Below are positions 17,704 to 27,302 of a DNA stretch of 64,000 nt, piece by piece (position 1 is the first letter of the stretch; each line of letters starts with the position of its first letter). Source of the stretch: Imperialibacter sp040222815 (GTDB lineage Bacteria > Bacteroidota > Bacteroidia > Cytophagales > Cyclobacteriaceae). Location: contig NZ_JAVKCH010000040.1 in assembly GCF_040222815.1 (NCBI RefSeq), forward strand, positions 434,001 through 498,000, in the 5' to 3' direction. The position numbers and the translations under genes were made by a program. Under the pieces are notes generated by a model, which saw only the letters and a list, made by a program, of their open reading frames with translations, did not search any database and was not told the origin of the DNA.

Positions 17704-18690
17704 ATGAACTACAGGCAACTCGGCAAAACTAACTTCAAGATCTCAGAAATCTCCCTTGGCACCTGGCAGGTAGGCGGCAAATGGGGCTCGCCTTTTAACG
17801 ACGCTGAAGCAGATAAAATCATCAACACGGCTATCGATCAAGGAGTGAACTTCATCGACACAGCCGATGTGTACGAAAACGGCCTGAGTGAAATAGCTGT
17901 AGGGCGGGTAGTTCGCTCCCGACCGGAGCGTATCTGCCTAGCCACCAAATGCGGCAGACAGATCAGCCCACACACCAGCGAAGGCTATCAACCTAAAGTG
18001 CTCCAGAAGTTTGTGGAAGATAGCCTGAGACGAACAAGATTGGAGGCGCTGGATTTGATCCAGCTGCATTGTCCTCCTGCTGAGGTCTACTATCGCCCGG
18101 AAATATTTGAGCTGTTTGACCGGATGAAAGAGCAGGGTAAAATTCTTAACCTGGGAGTGAGCGTTGAAAAAGTAGAAGAGGCATTAAAAGCAATTGAGTA
18201 CGACAATGTGGCTACAGTGCAGATCATCTTCAATCTGTTTCGTCAACGGCCTTCAGAGCTGTTTTTCAAAGAAGCCAGGCGAAAGAATGTCGGTATCATC
18301 GTTCGGGTACCACTGGCCAGCGGCTTACTTACCGGCACCTACCATGCAAAAACAACTTTCGATTCGGGAGACCACAGAAACTTCAACAGAAATGGTGAAA
18401 GGTTCGACAAAGGAGAGACCTTTTCGGGCATTGACTATGACCTTGGCCTGAAAGCTGTTGACGAGCTGAAGGCTCTGTTTCCCGGCGTGAGCAACCTGGC
18501 ACCTGTAGCGCTTAGGTGGATCCTCGGCTTTGAGGAAGTAAGCTGCATCATTCCCGGCGCATCGAAGGTAGAGCAGGTGTTGTCTAATTTATCCACCTAC
18601 GACACGCCGCCGCTTACAACAGCGCAGGTAATGGCGATGAACAAAATTTATGAAGCATACATCAAAAAAGAGGTGCACCATTTGTGGTGA
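17704..18690 (+). CDS. aldo/keto reductase
   Basis: A 328-residue TIM-barrel oxidoreductase using NADPH. The catalytic tetrad is visible: Asp and Tyr in FIDTADVYENGLSE, Lys in LATKCG, and His in LIQLHCPPAE. The C-terminal cofactor-binding block is IPGASKVEQVLSNL. It belongs to the bacterial YajO/IolS-like subgroup acting on small carbonyl compounds; the true substrate is unknown. Monocistronic with a strong terminator. Confidence 0.93.
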   Translation: MNYRQLGKTNFKISEISLGTWQVGGKWGSPFNDAEADKIINTAIDQGVNFIDTADVYENGLSEIAVGRVVRSRPERICLATKCGRQISPHTSEGYQPKVLQKFVEDSLRRTRLEALDLIQLHCPPAEVYYRPEIFELFDRMKEQGKILNLGVSVEKVEEALKAIEYDNVATVQIIFNLFRQRPSELFFKEARRKNVGIIVRVPLASGLLTGTYHAKTTFDSGDHRNFNRNGERFDKGETFSGIDYDLGLKAVDELKALFPGVSNLAPVALRWILGFEEVSCIIPGASKVEQVLSNLSTYDTPPLTTAQVMAMNKIYEAYIKKEVHHLW

Positions 18691-18701
18691 ATACCGTTAC
18701 C

Positions 18702-18744
18702 GCCCATTGATAGCCCAGATTTAAACCCTGGGATATCAATGGGC
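18702..18744 (+). terminator. intrinsic terminator after aldo/keto reductase
   Basis: A 17-bp stem, gcccattgatagcccag (18702-18718) against ctgggatatcaatgggc (18728-18744) with one mismatch, closes a nine-base loop 12 bases after the stop codon. There is no long T-run after it, so it may act as a factor-assisted terminator or RNA-stabilising hairpin. Confidence 0.65.
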
Positions 18745-18792
18745 TAACTACCAACTTACTTCCAAAAACTCTTCAGAATAACTAACCATTCA

Positions 18793-20610
18793 ATGAGATC
18801 TTTCTATACCTGTTCTCTCGCCCTATTGTTAATCGTGGCAAGCTGTTCGAGCCCAAAACCGACTGAGCCACAAGGCGCCAACCCCGCCATCGACAGCCTC
18901 TTCGATGCTTACAACCAATTCAAGCTGCGCATTAACCCCATAGAAGCCACCAAGGCAGGTGAATCGGAGTACAACGACAAGGTAGCCAACTTCATTGCCG
19001 ACGACTACCAGGCAGACCTTTTAGAGAACTACACCAATTTTCTGGAGGCACTTGATCAATACGATTCCACCATGGTAAGTCCGTCGCAATGGATGAGCAT
19101 GCAGGTGATGGCCTGGGACTGTGACATTAAGCGGGAAGGCCTTACCAACAGAATTGCGACCATGGCATCACCCATCTACAACCTGCCCAACTTCGAGCTA
19201 ATGCCCATCCTTCAAATCCAGTCGCTGCACCTTTACTTTTCGCAGCTGGCTGGGGCACAAAGCGTTCAGCCGTTTAACACAGTGCAGGACTATGACAACT
19301 GGCTTAGGCGGATCGATGCGTACCTGCCCTTCCTGGATACCGCCATGGTGAAAATGAAAGAGGGAATAGCCACAGGCGTTGTACCTCCGAAAGCGCTTAT
19401 CGAGAAGACGATTCCTCAGTTGGATGGCTTTATCAACGCCGCTCTCGGGGAGCACCTTTATTATGCACCCATCCGAATGATGCCGGAAAGCTTTTCGCCT
19501 GAAGACAAAGAGAGGTTGACAACGGCTTACAATAAAATGATAACCGGAAAGCTAGCCCCGAAGTACAAAGAGCTGCAGGATTTTCTGATCGACACCTATT
19601 TACCTGCGGGAACAGCGACATCCGGTCTTGGTGCTTTACCCAATGGGTCAGCAACCTATAATTACTTGCTCCGCCTGCACACCACTACTAACATGACTGC
19701 CAACGAAATCCATGAGCTCGGCAAAAGTGAGGTGCAAAGGATTTTGGCTGAAATGGAGAAAGCCAAAGCCGCTACCGGCTTTGAAGGCGACATGAAGGCC
19801 TTTTTTGAACATGTGCGCACCAGCAAAAATCAAATGCCATATACTGATCCTGAGCAAGTCATTGCCAACTTCAATACGATAAGAACACGTGTTGAAGCCA
19901 GACTGGGTGAGGTATTTGATCTGAAACCCAAAGCCACCTTTGAAGTGCGCAGAACGGAAGCTTTTCGGGAAGCGTCGGCCAGCGCAGAATATGTGCCAGG
20001 CAGCAAAGATGCGACGAGACCAGGTACTTTTTATGTGCCTATTCCGGACGTAACAGCTTACAACAAGTTCTCCGACGAGGCCCTGTTTCTGCACGAGGCA
20101 GTTCCCGGCCACCACTACCAGCTTTCGCTACAGCAGGAAAACACCAGTCTGCCTGAATTTCTACACCCCGAAAGCCTCGGTGTATTTGTAGAGGGATGGG
20201 CCTTGTACGCCGAATCGCTGGGCAAAGAGCTGGGCTTGTATGACGACCCGTATCAGTACTTCGGCATGCTGAGCATGGAAATGCACCGGGCCATCCGGCT
20301 GGTGGTCGACACGGGCATTCATGCCAAAGGCTGGACGAGGGAAGAAGCGATCCAGTATTCGCTCGACAATGAAGCGGAGTCCGAAGCCTCCATCATTGCG
20401 TCCATTGAGCGGTACATGGCTACCCCGGGGCAGGCCGTTTCCTACAAAATAGGCCAGTTGAAGATTCAGGAGTTGAGAAAAAAAGCTGAGGCTTCTCTTG
20501 GCGATAAGTTCAGCATCAGAGAGTTTCACAACCAGGCATTGAACTCGGGGAGCTTGCCATTGGTGTTGCTGGAAAAGAAAATCAATTCGTGGATAGCAGC
20601 AAGTAAATAG
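18793..20610 (+). CDS. DUF885 family metallopeptidase-like lipoprotein
   Basis: A 605-residue protein with a lipoprotein signal LLLIVASC. DUF885 proteins are relatives of gluzincin peptidases; the zinc motif HEAVPGHHYQ lies near residue 433, followed by FVEGWALYAESLGKE with the third ligand glutamate, and the C-terminal PGQAVSYKIGQLKI block. It probably degrades peptides in the periplasm. The length is normal for the family. A small M23-like gene follows after 11 bases, suggesting cotranscription. Confidence 0.9.
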   Translation: MRSFYTCSLALLLIVASCSSPKPTEPQGANPAIDSLFDAYNQFKLRINPIEATKAGESEYNDKVANFIADDYQADLLENYTNFLEALDQYDSTMVSPSQWMSMQVMAWDCDIKREGLTNRIATMASPIYNLPNFELMPILQIQSLHLYFSQLAGAQSVQPFNTVQDYDNWLRRIDAYLPFLDTAMVKMKEGIATGVVPPKALIEKTIPQLDGFINAALGEHLYYAPIRMMPESFSPEDKERLTTAYNKMITGKLAPKYKELQDFLIDTYLPAGTATSGLGALPNGSATYNYLLRLHTTTNMTANEIHELGKSEVQRILAEMEKAKAATGFEGDMKAFFEHVRTSKNQMPYTDPEQVIANFNTIRTRVEARLGEVFDLKPKATFEVRRTEAFREASASAEYVPGSKDATRPGTFYVPIPDVTAYNKFSDEALFLHEAVPGHHYQLSLQQENTSLPEFLHPESLGVFVEGWALYAESLGKELGLYDDPYQYFGMLSMEMHRAIRLVVDTGIHAKGWTREEAIQYSLDNEAESEASIIASIERYMATPGQAVSYKIGQLKIQELRKKAEASLGDKFSIREFHNQALNSGSLPLVLLEKKINSWIAASK

Positions 20611-20621
20611 TCAGCTGAGCA

Positions 20622-21236
20622 ATGGTCAGTCTGCTTAAACCCCTTTTATTGAGTCATTTACTGCTGCTCGGTCACACAAACCAAGTTGAATTTCTCTCGC
20701 CCGTGAACACAACCAACAGACGGATGGTAAGTCAAATTACGCTAACCGACATTGGTGAATTCGGTCTGATGAGGAAGGAAAGACCTGGCATTCCGGCTCA
20801 CTATCACACTGGTATCGATATCAAACGGCCCACCAGAAATTACTTTGATGAGCCGATCTTTCCAGTCAAAGACGGCCTTGTTATCAGCAAGCGAACAGAC
20901 GGGCCTTACGCTCAACTAATTATTGAACACCAGGATGGAATGGGCAAGTTTTGGACGCTCTACGAACACATTGCTGGTATTGAGGTAGAGTTGCATCAGC
21001 CGGTAAGCCCCGATAGGCCAATCGCAAGGTTCATGAACAAGAAGGAACTGGACGAATATGGCTGGCAGTTCGACCACTTTCACTTTGAAGTATTAAAGAC
21101 CCGGCCATTAGCTTTGAAGCCGGATAGTACTAAACCAGAAAGACATTTCTCTTCCTACACGCTGACGTGTTACACGAGGGACGATTTAAGAAAGTATTTT
21201 CATCACCCAATGGAGTTTTTGAAAGAGCGGCTGTAA
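20622..21236 (+). CDS. M23-like peptidoglycan peptidase domain protein
   Basis: A 204-residue protein with a hydrophobic N-terminal signal. The lysostaphin/M23 core is visible: HYHTGIDIK (zinc His and Asp), FPVKDGLVISKRTDGPY, WTLYEHI, and the final FDHFHFEV zinc/catalytic histidines. This is consistent with a cell-wall endopeptidase or a related LytM-type regulator; the zinc ligands appear complete. The gene begins 11 bases after the DUF885 stop. Confidence 0.78.
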   Translation: MVSLLKPLLLSHLLLLGHTNQVEFLSPVNTTNRRMVSQITLTDIGEFGLMRKERPGIPAHYHTGIDIKRPTRNYFDEPIFPVKDGLVISKRTDGPYAQLIIEHQDGMGKFWTLYEHIAGIEVELHQPVSPDRPIARFMNKKELDEYGWQFDHFHFEVLKTRPLALKPDSTKPERHFSSYTLTCYTRDDLRKYFHHPMEFLKERL

Positions 21237-21370
21237 CCCAACGCCAGTAGCATCGCACTAATTTGCTCCTACGACTTGAACAGTGGGTTAACCATTGAAC
21301 AATCTGGAGCCGAAAAGTCCATCATTTTTGCTAGTTTTAATCAGCACCCAAAATCAAGCAGCTCTCAACG

Positions 21371-23614
21371 ATGACAAAGCATACCTCTCTACTGCTATTC
21401 TTTTTTGTTTTTTGTTTCAACATCAATACCCGTACTGAATCACATCCCCGGCATTCCGACCCCGTGCTGGCTGAGCTAAACGATTACCTCATGGCCATAC
21501 AACTCTTGAGGATTGACGACCCTGCTGCGGCAAGGTTATTCAACATCTGGGATGAACTTAGGGTAGCATCGTGGAAGATCCGTGAACTGACTGACGAGCA
21601 AAACTTGCTAATGGTAGACAGTAAGGTAATGAAGCAAATAGGCGTAACCAGAGCTAAACAAAGGCAGCTTTTGGAAGAGTGTCGAGCCTACTTTGCCGGC
21701 ATGGCCCGTAAAGGCCCTTCGTTAAATGTGGTGCTAGACCAATCGATCAAAAGCTCGTCGGAAGCACCAGTAGTAAATGTGCAAGTTGGGCATTTCAAAG
21801 TAGTGGTTATCGAAATTGAAAATCGACGAAGCGTGGCCACAGAACTAGTCATGAAAGCCGATTTGAGCGATGAGGTATTGTTTTGGAATAAGACCATCGC
21901 CCTGGCTCCGGAGTCAATTGGCTACACCTTTGCCGTTTGCACGCCGCTCACTGAGAAGGCATTGACTCAAACCATCCAAATGAGCGACAGTCTTGGAAAC
22001 AAGGCGTCAGCCACCATACGGATGCAGGGTATCCCCATGCAGGATCCTCCATTTTGGCTGCTCCCTGCCAACAATGCGTACAAGGTAGTGCTGCCAGCGC
22101 CTGGGCGGTCACCCGCCAAAAATGATGCTCCATTTAAACAAGGGATCAAATTCAACGTTACCGACAAACTCACCGGCAAACCCCTTGCTTCCCGCATAGA
22201 GGTGAAAGATGCGGCGAACAAAAGCTATTGGGCACCCATTAAAGGGCCCTCCTATGCCGTAGGCAGGAACGAAAACGATGGTTGGAGATCCATTTTTTGG
22301 GACTATCAGCCAGGCCCTTACTTCTATATCGATGGCAAAGCGGAATTGGGAGTAAGCGCTGTTGGCAAAACAGCTACTATCTATCATGGATTTGAGTACA
22401 AACCTGTTACGGTGAAGGTTCCCGAAAATGGCGTTGTAGATGTGGCCATGGAGCGATGGATCAACATGCCAGCGCTGGGTTGGTACTCCGGCCAAACGCA
22501 TATCCATACCACCGACGTGGGCATACCGGTTCAGTTCAGCCAATACTGGCCTTTGATTTCCAAAAGCGAAGACCTCAATGTATCGGCTATCCTCACTTTG
22601 AAAGGTGAATGGGAAACGCACGCCATTTATGCCAACGAATTTCCCATGGGCGAAAGAAAGGCTTTTAGTACATCAGAGCATTTGATCACCTATGGAGAAG
22701 AGTTTCGAAACAACCCCTATGGTCATCTCGCCTTTCTGGGGCTGAATGAGCTGATACAACCCATTAGCTCCGGTGCTGTAGGTGAGCTGGGTGGCCCCGA
22801 CTACCCACCCAATTCTTATATTTTGGATGAGGCCATTGAACAGGGCGCTACTACCATCGCTGCCCATTTTGGAAACTTCAAAGGCACAGACCAAATCAAA
22901 ACGCCATGGCCTTCTTCAGGTTTCGAGATGCCCGTTGACATTGCACTGGGCAAGATCCAAATGGCCGAAATAGCCGGCAACGGTGGGCAGCTGGACATCT
23001 GGTACGACATCCTCAATTGTGGCTTCAGGATACCCGCCACCGCCGGCCCCGATTGGATCATTAAAGATACACCAAGGGTGTATGTGAACCTGGAAGACAA
23101 GCCTTTTACATTAGACAACTGGCGAAAAGGGCTACAACAGGGAAAAAGCTTCATTACTAACGGGCCTATGCTCTTTTTCACAGTAAACGGCCAGCAGCCG
23201 GGGAGTGTGTTGAAAGCTGGGAGCCAGCCCGCAACATTTGAGGTTATGGCAGAGGCGCTCACTCCCAAAGGAAAGGTGCCCGTGGAGATTATCTTCAACG
23301 GCAAAATGATTACCAGCACTACTGATAAGCTTACTGAGATTACGCTGGAAGACTCAGGCTGGTTGGCCATCAGGTGTGGAGGAGCTCACTCAAATCCGGT
23401 GTATGTAGACTTTGAAGGCAGGCCCGCTGGCTACGCCGAACCAGCACAAAGATTCATTGCCATCATCGACCGGCTTTCCGAATGGGTAGAAACAAAAGGA
23501 CTTTTTTATGAAGCCGACCAAAAGAAGCTTGTGCTCGAAGAGCTCAATAAGGGAAAGGCAGTATATGTGAAAATAATTGAGCAGGCGGAGAGGCTGGGAA
23601 GGAAGATAGAGTAG
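21371..23614 (+). CDS. CehA/McbA-type metallohydrolase, secreted
   Basis: A 747-residue protein with a signal peptide (LLLFFFVFCFNINT). The first 350 residues are beta-rich. The second half carries a PHP-like metallohydrolase domain: GWYSGQTHIHTTDVG with the HxH metal motif near residue 375, AAHFGNFKG near 495, and a DWI block near 560 (TAGPDWIIKDTPRVYVNLE). CehA/McbA relatives hydrolyse esters and carbamates; many Bacteroidota copies are uncharacterised. The substrate is unknown. It is a single gene in its own transcriptional unit. Confidence 0.85.
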   Translation: MTKHTSLLLFFFVFCFNINTRTESHPRHSDPVLAELNDYLMAIQLLRIDDPAAARLFNIWDELRVASWKIRELTDEQNLLMVDSKVMKQIGVTRAKQRQLLEECRAYFAGMARKGPSLNVVLDQSIKSSSEAPVVNVQVGHFKVVVIEIENRRSVATELVMKADLSDEVLFWNKTIALAPESIGYTFAVCTPLTEKALTQTIQMSDSLGNKASATIRMQGIPMQDPPFWLLPANNAYKVVLPAPGRSPAKNDAPFKQGIKFNVTDKLTGKPLASRIEVKDAANKSYWAPIKGPSYAVGRNENDGWRSIFWDYQPGPYFYIDGKAELGVSAVGKTATIYHGFEYKPVTVKVPENGVVDVAMERWINMPALGWYSGQTHIHTTDVGIPVQFSQYWPLISKSEDLNVSAILTLKGEWETHAIYANEFPMGERKAFSTSEHLITYGEEFRNNPYGHLAFLGLNELIQPISSGAVGELGGPDYPPNSYILDEAIEQGATTIAAHFGNFKGTDQIKTPWPSSGFEMPVDIALGKIQMAEIAGNGGQLDIWYDILNCGFRIPATAGPDWIIKDTPRVYVNLEDKPFTLDNWRKGLQQGKSFITNGPMLFFTVNGQQPGSVLKAGSQPATFEVMAEALTPKGKVPVEIIFNGKMITSTTDKLTEITLEDSGWLAIRCGGAHSNPVYVDFEGRPAGYAEPAQRFIAIIDRLSEWVETKGLFYEADQKKLVLEELNKGKAVYVKIIEQAERLGRKIE

Positions 23615-23882
23615 GCACCAGCCTGAGGAACACAAGTTTGCGCTTACCAGGGATGACCTACAAACGCATCACTAAGCCGTTGAGAAGTTGGGCGATACGC
23701 TCGCAGGGAACGTACACGAAAGCTTCATTGTGTATCCTCTCAAATAATTCTAAGTCCTCGCTATTTATCAAAAGGGGGCTGATAGCGCCAAACCCATTTA
23801 ATATTTGATATCTGGGAGGGTCTGATGATGGATAAACCAATTAAAAAACCAAAATTAAGGTCTTGAAACAAATTATACTCTC

Positions 23883-25175
23883 ATGAAAAGAAGACTCTTT
23901 CTCAAAAATACAGCGTTAGCTGCCTCCTCTATCGCTTTCTTATCCTCATCGGCCTGGGCAAGGGTAAAAGCAGACCGACTAAGAACTGCCCATATCGGCG
24001 TAGGAGGCATGGGAGGCGAAGACCTCAAGTCCATCTCCTCACACAAGTTGGTCGACGTAACTGCCCTTTGCGATGTAGACGCCAACAACCTGGCGGCGGC
24101 CAATAAACTCCATAAAGGGGCCAAAGTATTTACGGACTACCGAAAGCTGTTTGACGAAATAGGCAAAAGTATCGATGCGGTGATCGTGTCAACGCCTGAC
24201 CATACCCATGCGCCCGCCTCCATACTGGCCATGCAAATGGGCAAGCCCGTGTATTGCCAAAAGCCGTTGACTCACCACGTGTCTGAGGCCAGGGCCATGC
24301 GAAAAATGGCGGAAGACAACAAGCTGATCACCCAAATGGGTATTCAGATTCACTCATGGAACCAGTACCGGGGCACTGTTGACCTGATCCAGTCAGGCAT
24401 TATTGGGAAAGTGCAGACCGTGAGGGCATGGTCCAACAAAAACTGGGGCTTCGACGGCCCTGCACCTACAGGTAGCGACCCTGTGCCAACCACACTGGAC
24501 TGGAATCTGTGGCTGGGAACGGCGCCTGAAAGAGCTTACAAAGAGGGCTATTATCACCCTGGCAACTGGAGAAAAATACTTGACTTTGGCTGCGGCACCC
24601 TGGGCGACATGGGCGTTCACATTTTCGACACCCCTTACACCGCACTGGCGCTCGACGTGCCTAAGACCATTACCACAAGTTGCAGAAAGCCAACAGGCTT
24701 TGGCCATCCCGAAAAGAACGTGGTTACCTACGAATTTCCAGCCACCAAATTCACCACCGACAACTTCAAGTGGGTATGGTACGACGGCGTAGATGCGCCT
24801 GACAGTCATGAAGAGCTGGCGATGCCGGGTGCCGATAAACTTCCGGATCAGGGTGCCATGTTTATTGGCGAAAAGGGAAGACTACTTCTGCCGCATATCG
24901 ATTATCCAAAACTGATTGTTGACGGTAAATATGAAATGGTGGACTTCCCCGATCTGCCGAAAGCCGATCACTATCACCAGTTTGTTGATGCCTGCCTGGG
25001 CAAGGACAAAACCAGTGCACCATTCTCATATGCGGCCCGATTAACGGAGGCCATCCTTTTGGGTGTTGTTGCCAATCGATTCCCAAATGAGACCTTGCAT
25101 TGGAACAATGGAACGCAGCAATTCGATGAAGCAAGGGCCAATAAGCTGCTGGAAGCACCTTACAGGAAGTTTTAG
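23883..25175 (+). CDS. Gfo/Idh/MocA family oxidoreductase, Tat-exported
   Basis: A 430-residue protein beginning MKRRLFLKNTALAASS, a twin-arginine-like signal common for this family in Bacteroidota. The Rossmann fold has HIGVGGMGGEDLKS as the dinucleotide loop, ALCDVDANN at the second strand, and PVYCQKPLTHHVSEARAM, the variant of the EKP motif typical of the exported subgroup. The C-terminal part includes GCGTLGDMGVHIFDTPY. Exported members carry tightly bound NAD and act on sugars. The sugar-isomerase gene is convergent to it and may serve related carbohydrate chemistry. Confidence 0.9.
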   Translation: MKRRLFLKNTALAASSIAFLSSSAWARVKADRLRTAHIGVGGMGGEDLKSISSHKLVDVTALCDVDANNLAAANKLHKGAKVFTDYRKLFDEIGKSIDAVIVSTPDHTHAPASILAMQMGKPVYCQKPLTHHVSEARAMRKMAEDNKLITQMGIQIHSWNQYRGTVDLIQSGIIGKVQTVRAWSNKNWGFDGPAPTGSDPVPTTLDWNLWLGTAPERAYKEGYYHPGNWRKILDFGCGTLGDMGVHIFDTPYTALALDVPKTITTSCRKPTGFGHPEKNVVTYEFPATKFTTDNFKWVWYDGVDAPDSHEELAMPGADKLPDQGAMFIGEKGRLLLPHIDYPKLIVDGKYEMVDFPDLPKADHYHQFVDACLGKDKTSAPFSYAARLTEAILLGVVANRFPNETLHWNNGTQQFDEARANKLLEAPYRKF

Positions 25176-25195
25176 GTTGTGACAATTTTGGCAAG

Positions 25196-25235
25196 TCCAT
25201 CCTTGTGACCCAACTGTCATGAGGATGGATTTTTA
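25196..25235 (+). terminator. intrinsic terminator after Gfo/Idh/MocA gene
   Basis: The stem tccatcct (25196-25203) pairs with aggatgga (25222-25229) and runs into tttttagttttat, a clear T-rich exit on the plus strand. Confidence 0.8.
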
Positions 25236-25362
25236 GTTTTATCTTTCGCACACAATTTCATGATGGAAGTCAGCCAGCAAGAACCCTGATTCTTTGATAT
25301 AAGGACTTATTTGTCGCAATGCAAATAAGATCCTCCTCTCTATGACTACCTTTTTAACTCCC

Positions 25363-26496
25363 CTAAGACAAATCGTTCATCGAAACGATCTTCAAATCCT
25401 TCCTCCCCAGCTGCTTTAGCGGTGCGTTTTTGCCTCGATCATACGCATAGCCTTTCTCTCCCAGCGGCCATAGCATCGGTGCCAAAAACAATAAACTGGC
25501 TTTGTACCCCTGCATAATGGCACCTTCATTGCCAGTGGCTTTGGAGAGCTTAGCCTCATTTTCCATCTCATAGGGGCCACTAAATCCCCTTTCATTCAGC
25601 ACATCCACAAACTTCCGCCAGTCCATCGAGTCCGAGCCGCCAAAGCCCGGCATCATGGCTTCATAGTTATGCCTGTCCCAGCTGTGGCCTGGAACAGGAA
25701 CCCCAGCCCTGGCAGCAAGTTCTTTGTTCACAGCCTGCATCGGATACATCGCCCCCCAATGCGTACGGGTGGCATTGTCAAGGTTTCTGGTAGCTTTTAC
25801 ATGGAGGCGATGAAGCCGGGTGATGTCCATCGCTTTGATTACTTCTGTAGGGACAATGTTCTGCCACACGTCATGCGAGGGGTCATAGATTTCGCCATGC
25901 GCTTTGCTGGGAATCAGCTCGTACATCAACTTGCGGGCCGCAAGTACGCCCGGGAGATTGTTGAACGTCCCTGTGAAGCCTTCAGATCGCCACCCTTCCA
26001 TGGGGCAGTTTTCGTAGAGGATGGTCACTCCCAGGTCTTCAGCGTATTTCACAATTGGAGTGAAAACTCGAGAATACTCATCCAGGTTTTTCTGGAAGCC
26101 ACCTTCAGTATTCCCCATCTCGTGGTTATAGCCAACGAAGGTGCCCACCTTCACATCGTTTTCATCACCTCCAAGCAAATGGGCTATTCGGATCAATTTG
26201 AGAAGGTGATTTTGGTTATTCACCCTTTCTGCTTCGTCTCCTCCTATCAGGTTTTCAAAAGCTCCGATAGACAGCTTCAATTGATGGGTATTGAACAGGT
26301 CAATGATGCGGCTGGCTTCCTCAGTCCCAAAGTTTTCGTAGTCCAAATGAGTAGCCACATGGTCCTGGCGGGTGCCGTCTCTTCGAAACACGCAGAGGTC
26401 GAGGCCCTGCACGCCTACTTCTTTAGCTCTTTCAATGATTTGCTCCAGCTTCAGGTAATCGAAAGCGGACGTCATAAACCAGAGTTGATTGTTCAT
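25363..26496 (-). CDS. sugar phosphate isomerase/epimerase family TIM-barrel protein
   Basis: A 377-residue xylose-isomerase-like TIM barrel (AP endonuclease 2 superfamily). Metal-site strands are recognisable: ILYENCPMEG with a glutamate ligand, EIYDPSHDVWQ, LHRLHVKATR, and the final GPYEMENEAKL. It has no signal peptide, so it is cytoplasmic. These enzymes isomerise or epimerise free or phosphorylated sugars, often paired with Gfo/Idh/MocA oxidoreductases such as the convergent gene ending at 25175. Confidence 0.85.
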   Translation of the reverse strand: MNNQLWFMTSAFDYLKLEQIIERAKEVGVQGLDLCVFRRDGTRQDHVATHLDYENFGTEEASRIIDLFNTHQLKLSIGAFENLIGGDEAERVNNQNHLLKLIRIAHLLGGDENDVKVGTFVGYNHEMGNTEGGFQKNLDEYSRVFTPIVKYAEDLGVTILYENCPMEGWRSEGFTGTFNNLPGVLAARKLMYELIPSKAHGEIYDPSHDVWQNIVPTEVIKAMDITRLHRLHVKATRNLDNATRTHWGAMYPMQAVNKELAARAGVPVPGHSWDRHNYEAMMPGFGGSDSMDWRKFVDVLNERGFSGPYEMENEAKLSKATGNEGAIMQGYKASLLFLAPMLWPLGEKGYAYDRGKNAPLKQLGRKDLKIVSMNDLS

Positions 26497-26630
26497 ACCG
26501 GGTGGAGTTATTCGTTACAGACTAAAAGTAACCAACGTACCAACAAATCAAAAGTCATTCTCCACCCGACGGCAATCACTCATGACTTAACACATTGGGT
26601 CCAACCAGCTTACTTCCTAAAAACAGTTCC

Positions 26631-27152
26631 TCAGTCAATCTCCTTTTTCTGATATACGATTTCCTCCTCTTCCTTTGTCATTTTAAGCTGCTTGCTGATC
26701 CGCCGCATTTCCGGCCTTACCTGCGCAAAAATAATCAGCATGCCCAGGTAAAGCAGTACGAAGAATGTCATCCGGGTAAGGTACAGACCAGCTACAGCCA
26801 TGATGGTGGCCGCTTCCATGCAGCTATACTGAACAACGGATGCATGAAGAAACAAGTCGAGCCTGTCACGAAGCGAGGTCAGTGACTTCAGAGGCTGGAT
26901 TTCCTGCTTGTAAAGCCGCATCCCCAGTACCACATTGCCGAAAGCAAACACCGCCAGTATAGCCGTGATTGTCGCATTCAGCTCCGCACCAAGCGGGGGT
27001 GTTAGTTCGCCTTCCTGCATTTGGAGGTATACAATAATAAACGGCACCATTGGAACCGCTGCAAGCAAGTAAAAAATGAGCGACAGCTTGAAGTAATACT
27101 GGTCGGCGGTTTTATAACTAAAGGGCTTAATCCGTGGAAGGTTCATAATCAT
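26631..27152 (-). CDS. hypothetical four-helix membrane protein
   Basis: About 173 residues from MIMNLPRIKPFSYK, with four hydrophobic segments (KLSLIFYLLAAVPMVPFIIV, ITAILAVFAFGNVVLGM, ATIMAVAGLYL, TFFVLLYLGMLIIFAQV) and a charged tail KMTKEEEEIVYQKKE. The frame continues upstream to 27236 but without a good signal, so I chose the internal ATG. The pattern is that of a conserved Bacteroidota membrane protein of unknown function. Confidence 0.65.
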   Translation of the reverse strand: MIMNLPRIKPFSYKTADQYYFKLSLIFYLLAAVPMVPFIIVYLQMQEGELTPPLGAELNATITAILAVFAFGNVVLGMRLYKQEIQPLKSLTSLRDRLDLFLHASVVQYSCMEAATIMAVAGLYLTRMTFFVLLYLGMLIIFAQVRPEMRRISKQLKMTKEEEEIVYQKKEID

Positions 27153-27302
27153 GATTTGGCTGCAAAGGTAAAACAGGTATCCGAAATGTCTATTCCAGCA
27201 GAAACTTTGAACGGCAAGCGAGAAAAGTAAACCCACCTGCTCAAAACAACCCTAATTTCTCATCAACTAATCCCTATATTGAAAGTTGCTAATCACCGAC
27301 CT

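Noticed and set aside
23658..23840. 60-residue minus-strand open frame between the CehA-type and Gfo/Idh/MocA genes
   Set aside because: No domain, no ribosome site and no neighbour support; the 268-base gap is probably only the promoter region.
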